Shown here piece after piece: positions 37,633-48,459 of a DNA stretch of 64,000 nt. Within the stretch, counting starts at the first letter, position 1, and each line of letters starts with the position of its first letter. The DNA is taken from assembly GCA_932294295.1 (NCBI GenBank), contig OW028581.1, positions 39,991,495-40,055,494 of the forward strand, read 5' to 3'. The notes under the pieces were generated by a model, which saw nothing but the letters and a program-made list of their open reading frames with translations, had not been told where the DNA came from and ran no database searches. Origin of the DNA: Alitta virens (taxonomy: Eukaryota; Annelida; Polychaeta; Phyllodocida; Nereididae). Made by a program: the position numbers and the translations under genes.

Positions 37633-38542
37633 CTATATCCTTTGTAATATCTAAGGCAGTGTGTTAGACTGTTAGAGTCAATCATTTTGAACCACCTCAC
37701 ACATGCATAATTATAGCTAGGGCCTATGTTCTAGACCTAGATGAGAGCCGCCATGGAAATTTATATTTTTTGGAAATTTTTACGATTTTGTTGCGCAGAG
37801 AGGTTTCATCCTATTATAAAAAGTAAAAATCTTTGCCACTGATGGTTCAAACTGGATTTGTATGAAAATGTAAATATATAGATTTAGAGTGGACATACTC
37901 CAGGTACAATCATATTTTACAGCAGATATCTTACCATGGAGTCCAAATATTGATAGTATAAATATTTTTTTTATAATATGTATATAATTTTGATGTACTT
38001 TATAATTTTCTTACATTGACATGAGCACGTTCAAGAACATCTTCGAAGGAACATAAACAGTGTGGACATCTCTTTCCATTCCCTCAACAATAGCTCTGGC
38101 AGCAAAATCTGGTTCTACAAATTTGTCAAATCTGAATAGAACAGAATAGAATAGAATAGGTAGAATAGAATAACATTATTATAACTGTAACTTGTGATTT
38201 GCATCAACAAAACCACATAAATGATATAAATACAACATAATAATGAATAAAAACATAGGAAAAGACATCGCAAAAAGACAAGGCTTAAAGACAATATGTG
38301 TAAAACCAACTGTGTATGTCTTTCTTTTGTTACAGAATCAACTTTTTTCCTATAATGTTAATTCATTTTCCTGTGTAATTCTAGAATTTGACTATCAAGT
38401 GAAACACACATGCCAGTGCCAGGTTCTTCACATATTTAAGGAGTCTCTTCCACAATTTATCTAGCAAGGGAAGTGCAATAATATGACCCATCCAAGATTT
38501 AATTGAAATATCTAGTAAATATCTGGGCTAGTTATAGTTTCA

Positions 38543-38916
38543 ACTAGAGTTTACTAGCAACTGTCAACTTTTCCTCTGAATCACTCCTTACAGTAATTTC
38601 CACTGCATTTTTCTGGTAACTTAGAACAGTAAATGCTATTAAGTTGGGGTAAAACTCATAACAAGGATGGATCATAAAGCCATAGGGAAACATAAGTATG
38701 ATCAAAAACACAAAATTCTCATCTGGAGTTTACTAGCAACTGTCAAAGTGAGCAATTCACAACTTTTCCTCTGAATCACTCCTTACAGTAATTTCCACTG
38801 CATTTTCTGGTGACTTAGAACAGTAAATGCTATTAAGTTGGGGTAAAACTCATAGCAGGGATGGATCATAAAGCCATAGGGAAACATAAGTATGATCAAA
38901 AACACAAAATTCTCAC
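38543..38916. repeat. Intronic tandem duplication beside SDR exon 4 (unit 1)
   Basis: About 185 bp is present twice (38543-38728 and 38729-38916), both beginning GAGTTTACTAGCAACTGTCA. The second copy runs into the exon 4 splice donor (CTCACCTGG on the plus strand). The first ends in the decayed version CTCATCTGG. The same pair occurs in units 2 and 3. Confidence 0.85.
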
Positions 38917-39032
38917 CTGGAATATGGCTGACAGTGATCAACAGTGTTTTACACCATGGCTGTCCTGATGATGGTGGGGCAAATTGCAGTGACCTTCACG
39001 TCTTTACCCCTTCTGTGGATGTCAAGTCTTAA

Positions 39033-40160
39033 AGGGGAACTAATGGAAGTTTGTATGTTAATTTCAAAAGTTCAATTAGATGTTAAATAATATATTGGTG
39101 TGAAAGGAAATGTCTTAAAGGCTGGTTTGACATTGTTTCAAGCCAATTCAAAGTGCAATTTGCACCAACCGCCGACATGATGTGGGCTGCCATTATTGCG
39201 CATGGCACCCAAGACAGTGATGTCACTTATGTACACTGCTAGGCCATATATATGCATTCAGCCATATGAATCAATTCATAATCCTGTTGATTACAAGCCG
39301 TTTCATTGTTCATTGCAATTATAACAAGAACATACAGCACAACAACATGAAGGATGTTAATTGCAATTTTTTGGGAATACAGCATAATTATTGCATTGAT
39401 TGCAATGAGCTTATTTCAAATGTATGTTGCATTGCTAGAAACATTTAATATAGGCCTTCTAGTTTAAAATAAAATATAATATCAAAAACTCATTTTCAAC
39501 TAAACAATCACAAATAAGAACTGATCCCTGTTATAAACTTTTTATTAAATTTGCAATTTGTCTGCCATACTTTAATTTTCATCCCATCATTATTTCTTAG
39601 ATTTAGATCTTGTTATTTATATATAAATGTCTTTTTTCATTTTTTTTTGATTAAATAATATATATTTTTTTAAATATGAGTTTTTAGGGGACATCCACGT
39701 GAGCCTTTTTTCAAAATAAGAACTTATTGGATGTCTCCTGACCAAAGGTAGATCATATGTATTTTGACTTTTATTTTATTTATTTTTCTGCTAATAGTTG
39801 TTACTTGCTGCTTTTGTTTGTTTTATTTAGCATTGATCTAATAAATTCTTTCTTTCTCTGTCTAATTGCTTTGTCTCAAGTTCAATGGCAATTACTTGCT
39901 CTGAAAGTGCAATTAACTGTATCTAAACTGTTGCTGACAGTTTCTCACCAGTTGAATAGTACAACAGTGACGTATTTCCGGTCAGTGCAAAACACCAGGA
40001 ATTTAAAAAATGGCAGCCTCCGTAGTTCACCACACGGAGCTAATAAATGCAGGATATTTCATTACCAGGGCACATATACAAGTTATGAATAGCATGGAAT
40101 TGTTTCTATGGACCCAAGCTAAAATCTGAGAGGTAAAGTGCAAAAGGGGTTACTTCCCCT
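39033..40160. mobile_element. TTAA-flanked (piggyBac-type) non-autonomous transposon in SDR exon 4
   Basis: The 1128 bp insert is bounded by TTAA on both sides (39029-39032 and 40161-40164). Units 2 and 3 have a single TTAA at this exact site, so both the empty site and the target duplication are visible. The ends are AGGGGAA...TTCCCCT, a short inverted repeat. The interior is AT-rich with no transposase; the longest frame (39757-40092, plus) has no recognisable domain. TTAA specificity is the hallmark of piggyBac elements, hence the assignment. Confidence 0.93.
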
Positions 40161-41135
40161 TTAAGGAGTCTGACAGTCCCATCACTCCATGTTTCGAAGC
40201 ACTGAAATTTATTGATACATTTTTTAAATAACTAAATTTTTTTGTCCTACAACAATGTGTTCTGACATATATATTAGTTTCATGGTTAGAGTTATTAATA
40301 TTATTCACCATCTTTGTCTCAACAAACAGAATCTAATTTTAAAATTAGTACAGTAAAGAAAATTTACTGATTGTAACATTCACTCTGGTTCATTCATACA
40401 TTTGCCTGTTTAAATATACATTCTTTAAATTATAATACAAATTTTCTTCAATATTTATTTACTCTGCACACATTTTGTCTTGATCAACAGATCTGTGCTG
40501 CTTATAATACACACATGTTTAATAACATTGCATAGCTTGTTGTTTCTGTTGTAAATTGTTGTTTGCACATGCCTTTGTTTATTCCTGAGTTGCATGTAGC
40601 ATTCTCAGTTAATAAGTGGGTAATCCTGGCACCTTTGTGTCAGGAATTGAATTTCTGTCAGTTGCAATGCTAACTCAGGAGAGTTAAGACTTCTTTCTCT
40701 TCTAAATTTGTAGCAATATTTTGGATTCTTTCAACATGTATGAGGTTAGTAGAATTTGCTGATTTATGTATAAAATACTTGTTTTATAAAATGTGTATAA
40801 TGTAAAGGGATCACAGTTTAAAGTGCATAGAGTGTAAAAGGTCTGAGTTTGATAACTTTAATTAGTATTGGTCACCTGTTTGATAATATGAAGTGAGACA
40901 CATACTCAGACATAGTAAATCATGTTTCAGTGTTGACCATGAGACTGACAACTTATCAACTTATCATTGGATGCTTATTGATCCCAGGTCTTGCACAGTC
41001 TTGTGAGTTTCATTTGATATGATTATAAAATGTTTGAATAATATTTACATGGATTTATATTTGCGTATGTTTACACATTGTGTGATAATTTAGGTATTTA
41101 TTGGGTTTATTTCAATAATATTTCAGTTTCACCTT

Positions 41136-41168
41136 GCTTGCTTGCTTGCTTGTTTGTTTGCTTGCTTG
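41136..41168. repeat. (CTTG)n microsatellite, repeated in each duplication unit
   Basis: About eight CTTG/TTTG units lie in SDR intron 3; the matching tracts are at about 46310-46343 and 51480-51512. Unit 3 has CTTA in place of CTTG at one position. Confidence 0.9.
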
Positions 41169-43284
41169 ATGGTCAAGAGTGCAATAAATGTGCAATCCAA
41201 CTTCTACTAGTTTGTCGTTCCTGGGCCAAGCATCTAATACTGATCATTAGATATAATTTAATTAATTGGTTTCTTTTTTGACTGAGTGGCATCCTGTTAA
41301 GAAATCTTTGCAGTCTACCATATAATATTTTTAATACACTCTCTTTCGCTAATAGATTAAGCATCATTCCAAAAATATAAATAAATTGATTTCCGGTGAG
41401 AAAAACATTGAGAGAGAGAAAATTGTCTGTTGCTGGCATTCATCCATTTTCTCTATGGCAAACTTGCCAAGTTAGAATGAGTGATGAACCTTTCTAAATG
41501 TATGAAAACAAGGTCATGATGCCCAGGAAAAGTTATAGATCACCATAATAAGTCAAACAAATCAAACTAGTTCTCTGTGGATTACTGACTAGCACAATTT
41601 ACCCAGGTTTTAACGATTGTGTAAACTGACCTGACATGTGCATTACTTACCGTAAATGATGACTAATGTTTAAAATCATAATGATAAACATTTAACGTTT
41701 GAGACCTACCAATAATCGGTCAGCCATGCACCTCCAACTTTTCCTGACATTGATGCAGTGTTCACAATGTGTCCATAATTGCGCTGCAACATTGATGGAA
41801 GGAACTCTTGGATAGTCTGAAATATAGGATATATACATAAAGATATCATATATATCACAAGTAATTTGTAAGACACCATTTTGACTAATACATGTGTGCT
41901 AATTTCAGAGTTTACCTTCACAATTCATTGCCAAAACAGCTTATGACACTGCGAAGTGCAGATGCTGTGTTCATAGCCTAAGTTCATCTACAAACACTTC
42001 ATTTACTGCGCCATTAGCCATTTTCCATGTTTCCATAACCACTTCTTTCCGAGCATATTGCATAATTACACAGTGCCAGGAGATAATCCTTATTGAAATG
42101 TCTAAGCAATGATTATGAGACATTTTATGTTGTATGGGACAATACAATGCAGCTATGTCTATATGTGCACCTGGATATGAAAAAAATGAAGGCCATGAAA
42201 AATTCATTATTTCATAATGATGTATTTTGATACAAGGAGATGGCCTTATGATCTTACCCAGAAAAGCGAGATGCAATTAACATCCATCGTTGTTCGAATT
42301 TCATTTTCAGAGAGATCAAGGATGTCCTTCGCAAACAAAACTCCAGCATTGTTGAAAAGGAAGTCAATCTCTTCCAGGTCTTTTCGTGTTTCGGCCGCAG
42401 CCCGTTTAACATCATCTTTCTTTGTGATGTCACATTGGTAGGTGAAGATGTAATCATATCCTTGGCTTAATAAATTCTCTCTTACTTTGTCTGCTGCTGC
42501 CTATTTCAGTGCAAAGAAATACAAATTAACAAGTGAATGGCATTTGGATATCTGAAGCAACAAAATATACAATAGAATTTAAATTGCAGATTCTCAGGGT
42601 AGCTACTACAAAAGGGAATGTATCAACGGCTAATTGCAGTTTACATAAATTTAAGCTGTCAAGTCTGTAATTTGATCCTTGGTTATGAGGAGGTGTAAAA
42701 TGCAGTCCTACTGAGCACATATAGATTTCACATTTGCTTACATTAAAAATTTCTGATAGGGCTATTGGCAATTTTGGTATCATGAATTTTTAATTGTTTT
42801 TGCAAAACAATAGTGGCATCTTTTATTTGTCTATACCTGGTATAGAAATTACTAGGTACTAATCAAATACATTCATATTCATAATTATACTATACCTTAT
42901 TGACATCCCAAATGGCCAACTTGACCCTCCTCTTGACCAGTTCTAATGCCATGAATTGACCAATCCCGCCTGCTCCACCTGTTAGAACTGCTGTCCTCCC
43001 TGAAACGTCTTTTTTCGGTTTGTAGAACAAACCAAGAAACGCTTGCACGTAACACAAGAATATCTTCACCAATAAAAGCAGAATTTCTATGATGAGGTTC
43101 ATGTTGAAAGGTTAATTTCCAGTAGTGTTCTAGTTTTATTTTACAACCGTTAGTTGTGGTGTAAAAAGGTTATCAAGGGCCAACTGGTGTTAAATAGGTC
43201 TTGTAGGGTCTAATGGTTAATGGGTCACGGAACAAAGTTAGTAGCGCAATGTTTTTCTCTTATTTTTGCAACTATGCAAGCAAG

Positions 43285-46200
43285 CACATAAGCATTTTGG
43301 TATTAGTTGACTATCTTGTGTCATAGGTTTTTATTTCTACCCAGGTCTACCCAGGTTTATATTAGTCTTACCTGTTTTAGGTGTAAACATATTTGAAGGC
43401 GATAATTTCATCAGTAGTTTCCGTTCATGTCATTCCATGCAGATAATTTTCTTGTAATGTTTTAAGTGGTAACATAGTTACCTTGATACTGAATTTAGTG
43501 ATGTACATTTAGGCATTAGTTTGGTTTCTTGTGCAATATGACTTTATGTTCTATCCAGAAGGCAAGTGTTTCATCATAAGTTGGATTCATTAAGTACTGG
43601 GGATTGCTATTTTTTTCTTTTTTCACTTTTTTATCATAAATGTTATATTATATCACTATAATCACTATACCAGTGTCAAACTTTTAGAAAAATATTTAAA
43701 CTTACCTTAAAACTACAAATTGACTCTAAGATCATTCAAATCAGCAAACTACAACCATTTCTTGGCAAAAAATCTACTTCAAGAGGCAGCCATCTTAAAA
43801 AATGGCCACTATCTTGGATGTTCAAATGGCCAATCAGGAAGATTTGATCTATAAACATTTGAGAACAAGTTCACCAAATTTCATGCTTGTATCATAATTT
43901 GCAAGATTTTTCTGCTATCCGCTCCACTATATCCTTTGTAATATCTAAGGTAGTGTGTTAGACTGTTAGAGTCAATCATTTTGAACCACCTCACACATGC
44001 ATAATTATAGCTAAGGCCTATGTTCTAGACCTAGATGAGTCGCCATGGAAATTTATAATTTTGGAAATTTTTACGATTTTGTTGCGCAGAGAGGTTTCAT
44101 CCTATTATAAAAAGTAAAAATCTTCGCCACTGATGGTTCAAACTGGATTTGTATGAAAATGTAAATATATAGATTTAGAGTTCAGTTTGTTGGTGGACAT
44201 ACTCCAGGTACAATCATATTTTACAGCAGATATCTTACCATGGAGTCCAAATATTGATAGTATAAATATTTTGTTTATAATATGTATATAATTTTGATGT
44301 ACTTTATAATTTTCTTACATTGACATGAGCACGTTCAAGAACATCTTCGAAGGAACATAAACAGTGTGGACATCTCTTTCCATTCCCTCAACAATAGCTC
44401 TGGCAGCATAATCTGGTTCTACAAATTTGTCAAATCTGAATAGAACAGAATAGAATAGAATAGGTAGAATAGAATAACATTATTATAACTGTAACTTGTG
44501 ATTTGCATCAACAAAACCACATAAATGATATAAATACAACATAATAATGAATAAAAACATAGAAAAAGACATCGCAAAAAGACAAGGCTTAAAGACAATA
44601 TGTGTAAAACCAACTGTGTATGTCTTTCTTTTGTTACAGAATCAAATTTTTTCCTATAATGTTAATTCATTTTCCTGTGTAATTCTAGAATTTGACTATC
44701 AAGTGAAACACACATGCCAGTGCCAGGTTCTTCACATATTTAAGGAGTCTCTTCCACAATTTATCTAGCAAGGGAAGTGCAATAATATGACCCATCCAAG
44801 ATTTAATTGAAATATCTAGTAAATATCTGGGCTAGTTATAGTTTCAACTAGAGTTTACTAGCAACTGTCAACTTTTCCTCTGAATCACTCCTTACAGTAA
44901 TTTCCACTGCATTTTTCTGGTAACTTAGAACAGTAAATGCTATTAAGTTGGGGTAAAACTCATAGCAAGGATGGATCATAAAGCCATAGGGAAACATATC
45001 AGTATGATCAAAAACACAAAATTCTCATCTGGAGTTTACTAGCAACTGTCAAAGTGAGCAATTCACAACTTTTCCTCTGAATCACTCCTTACAGTAATTT
45101 CCACTGCATTTTTCTGGTAACTTAGAACAGTAAATGCTATTAAGTTGGGGTAAAACTCATAGCAGGGATGGATCATAAAGCCATAGGGAAACATAAGTAT
45201 GATCAAAAACACAAAATTCTCACCTGGAATATGGCTGACAGTGATCAACAGTGTTTGACACCATGGCTGTCCTGATGATGGTGGGGCAAATTGCAGTGAC
45301 CTTCATGTCTTTACCCCTTCTGTGGATGTCAAGTCTTAAGGAGTCTGACAGTCCCATCACTCCATGTTTCGAAGCACTGAAATTTATTGATACATTTTTT
45401 AAATAACTAAATTATTTTGTCCTACAACAATGTGTTCTGACATATATATTAGTTTCATGGTTAGAGTTATTAATATTATTCACCATCTTTGTCTCAACAA
45501 ACAGAATCTAATTTTAAAATTAGTACAGTAAAGAAAATTTACTGATTGTAACATTCACTCTGGTTCATTCATACATTTGCCTGTTTAAATATACATTCTT
45601 TAAATTATAATACAAATTTTCTTCAATATTTATTTACTCTGCACACATTTTGTCTTGATCAACAGATCTGTGCTGCTTATAATACACACATGTTTAATAA
45701 CATTGCATAGCTTGTTGTTTCTGTTGTAAATTGTTGTTTGCACATGCCTTTGTTTATTCCTGAGTTGCATGTAGCATTCTCAGTTAATAAGTGGGTAATC
45801 CTGGCACCTTTGTGTCAGGAATTGAATTTCTGTCAGTTGCAATGCTAACTCAGGAGAGTTAAGACTTCTTTCTCTTCTAAATTTGTAGCAATATTTTGGA
45901 TTCTTTCAACATGTATGAGGTTAGTAGAATTTGCTGATTTATGTATAAAATACTTGTTTTATAAAATGTGTATAATGTAAAGGGATCACAGTTTAAAGTG
46001 CATAGAGTGTAAAAGGTCTGAGTTTGATAACTTTAATTAGTATTGGTCACCTGTTTGATAATATGAAGTGAGACACATACTCAGACATAGTAAATCATGT
46101 TTCAGTGTTGACCATGAGACTGACAACTTATCAACTTATCATTGGATGCTTATTGATCCCAGGTCTTGCACAGTCTTGTGAGTTTCATTTGATATGATTA

Positions 46201-48459
46201 TAAAATGTTTGAATAATATTTACATGGATTTATATTTGCGTACGTTTACACATTGTGTGATAATTTAGGTATTTATTGGGTTTATTTCAATAATATTTCA
46301 GTTTCACCTTGCTTGCTTGCTTGCTTGTTTGTTTGCTTGCTTGATGGTCAAGAGTGCAATAAATGTGCAATCCAACTTCTACTAGTTTGTCGTTCCTGGG
46401 CCAAGCATCTAATACTGATCATTAGATATAATTTAATTAATTGGTTTCTTTTTTGACTGAGTGGCATCCTGTTAAGAAATCTTTGCAGTCTACCATATAA
46501 TATTTTTAATACACTCTCTTTCGCTAATAGATTAAGCATCATTCCAAAAATATAAATAAATTGATTTCCGGTGAGAAAAACATTGAGAGAGAGAAAATTG
46601 TCTGTTGCTGGCATTCATCCATTTTCTCTATGGCAAACTTGCCAAGTTAGAATGAGTGATGAACCTTTCTAAATGTATGAAAACAAGGTCATGATGCCCA
46701 GGAAAAGTTATAGATCACCATAATAAGTCAAACAAATCAAACTAGTTCTCTGTGGATTACTGACTAGCACAATTTACCCAGGTTTTAACGATTGTGTAAA
46801 CTGACCTGACATGTGCATTACTTACCGTAAATGATGACTAATGTTTAAAATCATAATGATAAACATTTAACGTTTGAGACCTACCAATAATCGGTCAGCC
46901 ATGCACCTCCAACTTTTCCTGACATTGATGCAGTGTTCACAATGTGTCCATAATTGCGCTGCAACATTGATGGAAGGAACTCTTGGATAGTCTGAAATAT
47001 AGGATATATACATAAAGATATCATATATATCACAAGTAATTTGTAAGACACCATTTTGACTAATACATGTGTGCTAATTTCAGAGTTTACCTTCACAATT
47101 CATTGCCAAAACAGCTTATGACACTGCGAAGTGCAGATGCTGTGTTCATAGCCTAAGTTCATCTACAAACACTTCATTTACTGCGCCATTAGCCATTTTC
47201 CATGTTTCCATAACCACTTCTTTCCGAGCATATTGCATAATTACACAGTGCCAGGAGATAATCCTTATTGAAATGTCTAAGCAATGATTATGAGACATTT
47301 TATGTTGTATGGGACAATACAATGCAGCTATGTCTATATGTGCACCTGGATATGAAAAAAATGAAGGCCATGAAAAATTCATTATTTCATAATGATGTAT
47401 TTTGATACAAGGAGATGGCCTTATGATCTTACCCAGAAAAGCGAGATGCAATTAACATCCATCGTTGTTCGAATTTCATTTTCAGAGAGATCAAGGATGT
47501 CCTTCGCAAACAAAACTCCAGCATTGTTGAAAAGGAAGTCAATCTCTTCCAGGTCTTTTCGTGTTTCGGCCGCAGCCCGTTTAACATCATCTTTCTTTGT
47601 GATGTCACATTGGTAGGTGAAGATGTAATCATATCCTTGGCTTAATAAATTCTCTCTTACTTTGTCTGCTGCTGCCTATTTCAGTGCAAAGAAATACAAA
47701 TTAACAAGTGAATGGCATTTGGATATCTGAAGCAACAAAATATACAATAGAATTTAAATTGCAGATTCTCAGGGTAGCTACTACAAAAGGGAATGTATCA
47801 ACGGCTAATTGCAGTTTACATAAATTTAAGCTGTCAAGTCTGTAATTTGATCCTTGGTTATGAGGAGGTGTAAAATGCAGTCCTACTGAGCACATATAGA
47901 TTTCACATTTGCTTACATTAAAAATTTCTGATAGGGCTATTGGCAATTTTGGTATCATGAATTTTTAATTGTTTTTGCAAAACAATAGTGGCATCTTTTA
48001 TTTGTCTATACCTGGTATAGAAATTACTAGGTACTAATCAAATACATTCATATTCATAATTATACTATACCTTATTGACATCCCAAATGGCCAACTTGAC
48101 CCTCCTCTTGACCAGTTCTAATGCCATGAATTGACCAATCCCGCCTGCTCCACCTGTTAGAACTGCTGTCCTCCCTGAAACGTCTTTTTTCGGTTTGTAG
48201 AACAAACCAAGAAACGCTTGCACGTAACACAAGAATATCTTCACCAATAAAAGCAGAATTTCTATGATGAGGTTCATGTTGAAAGGTTAATTTCCAGTAG
48301 TGTTCTAGTTTTATTTTACAACCGTTAGTTGTGGTGTAAAAAGGTTATCAAGGGCCAACTGGTGTTAAATAGGTCTTGTAGGGTCTAATGGTTAATGGGT
48401 CACGGAACAAAGTTAGTAGCGCAATGTTTTTCTCTTATTTTTGCAACTATGCAAGCAAG
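43285..48459. repeat. Tandem segmental duplication, unit 2
   Basis: This 5175 bp unit carries gene C exons 5 to 1 and flanks. Offsets to unit 1 (exons 1-3) and to unit 3 (exon 5) are both exactly 5175 bp. It has the empty TTAA site of the unit 1 transposon at exon 4. Differences from unit 1 beyond the insertion are sparse, for example TATGTTTAC versus TACGTTTAC near 41066/46241. Confidence 0.96.
44319..48277 (-). CDS. SDR16C-type dehydrogenase gene C, exons 1-5 intact, no exon 6 of its own
   Basis: Exons: 48277-48071, 47675-47433, 46991-46885, 45376-45224, 44435-44319. They give 827 coding bases in phase (275 codons plus two bases). Features match gene A: N-terminal membrane anchor, TGGAGGIG cofactor motif, WDVNK, FNNAGVLF, Ser in NTASMSGKVG, and the catalytic YCASK. 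Unlike B, exon 4 is uninterrupted. Below 44319 the duplicated unit continues with intron 5 sequence and then meets gene B exon 1; no exon 6 lies in between. If exon 5 is not spliced, TAA follows at once (ATG TCA ATG TAA) and gives a 276 aa protein lacking the usual 27-residue tail. Otherwise it would have to splice 13 kb to 31333. Activity is plausible because all catalytic residues lie in exons 1-4, but expression is unknown. Confidence 0.8.

Larger units (their letters stand above)
31252..43102 (-). pseudogene. SDR16C-type dehydrogenase gene B, exon 4 split by a transposon
   Basis: Exons: 1 at 43102-42896, 2 at 42500-42258, 3 at 41816-41710, 4 split as 40201-40161 and 39032-38917, 5 at 38131-38015, 6 at 31333-31252. 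The protein resembles gene A (MNLIIEILLLL anchor, TGGAGGIG, FNNAGVLF, YCASK). A 1.13 kb TTAA-flanked element sits inside exon 4, shortly after the YCASK catalytic motif. Reading into it adds three codons and then TAA, which removes about 80 C-terminal residues. Intron 5 spans 6.7 kb and holds the 31857-34266 transposon and other debris. Exon 6 reads LLPKRLNTIIKEF and ends KDQKLP-stop, matching gene A. It is the only exon 6 for copies B, C and D. All other exons are intact, so B died by this insertion unless the element is spliced out. Confidence 0.85.
37002..43284. repeat. Tandem segmental duplication, unit 1 (with transposon)
   Basis: The unit starts at CACATAAGCATTTTGG (37002) and ends where the same sequence begins again (43285). 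Without the 1132 bp insertion it is about 5.15 kb. It carries part of intron 5, exons 5 to 1 and the 5' flank of gene B. From 40165 to the end it is almost identical to unit 2; the intron 5 part carries small indels, for example an extra CTACCCAGGT and a GTTCAGTTTGTTGG block in unit 2. Confidence 0.95.

Noticed and set aside
39757..40092. ORF inside the TTAA-flanked element as a transposase
   Set aside because: It is 111 aa, low in complexity at its start, and has no DDD-type or other transposase motif.
41971..42276. Intronic frames repeated at 47146-47451 as separate genes
   Set aside because: They are SDR intron 2 sequence read through the exon 2 donor; identical copies are due only to the duplication.
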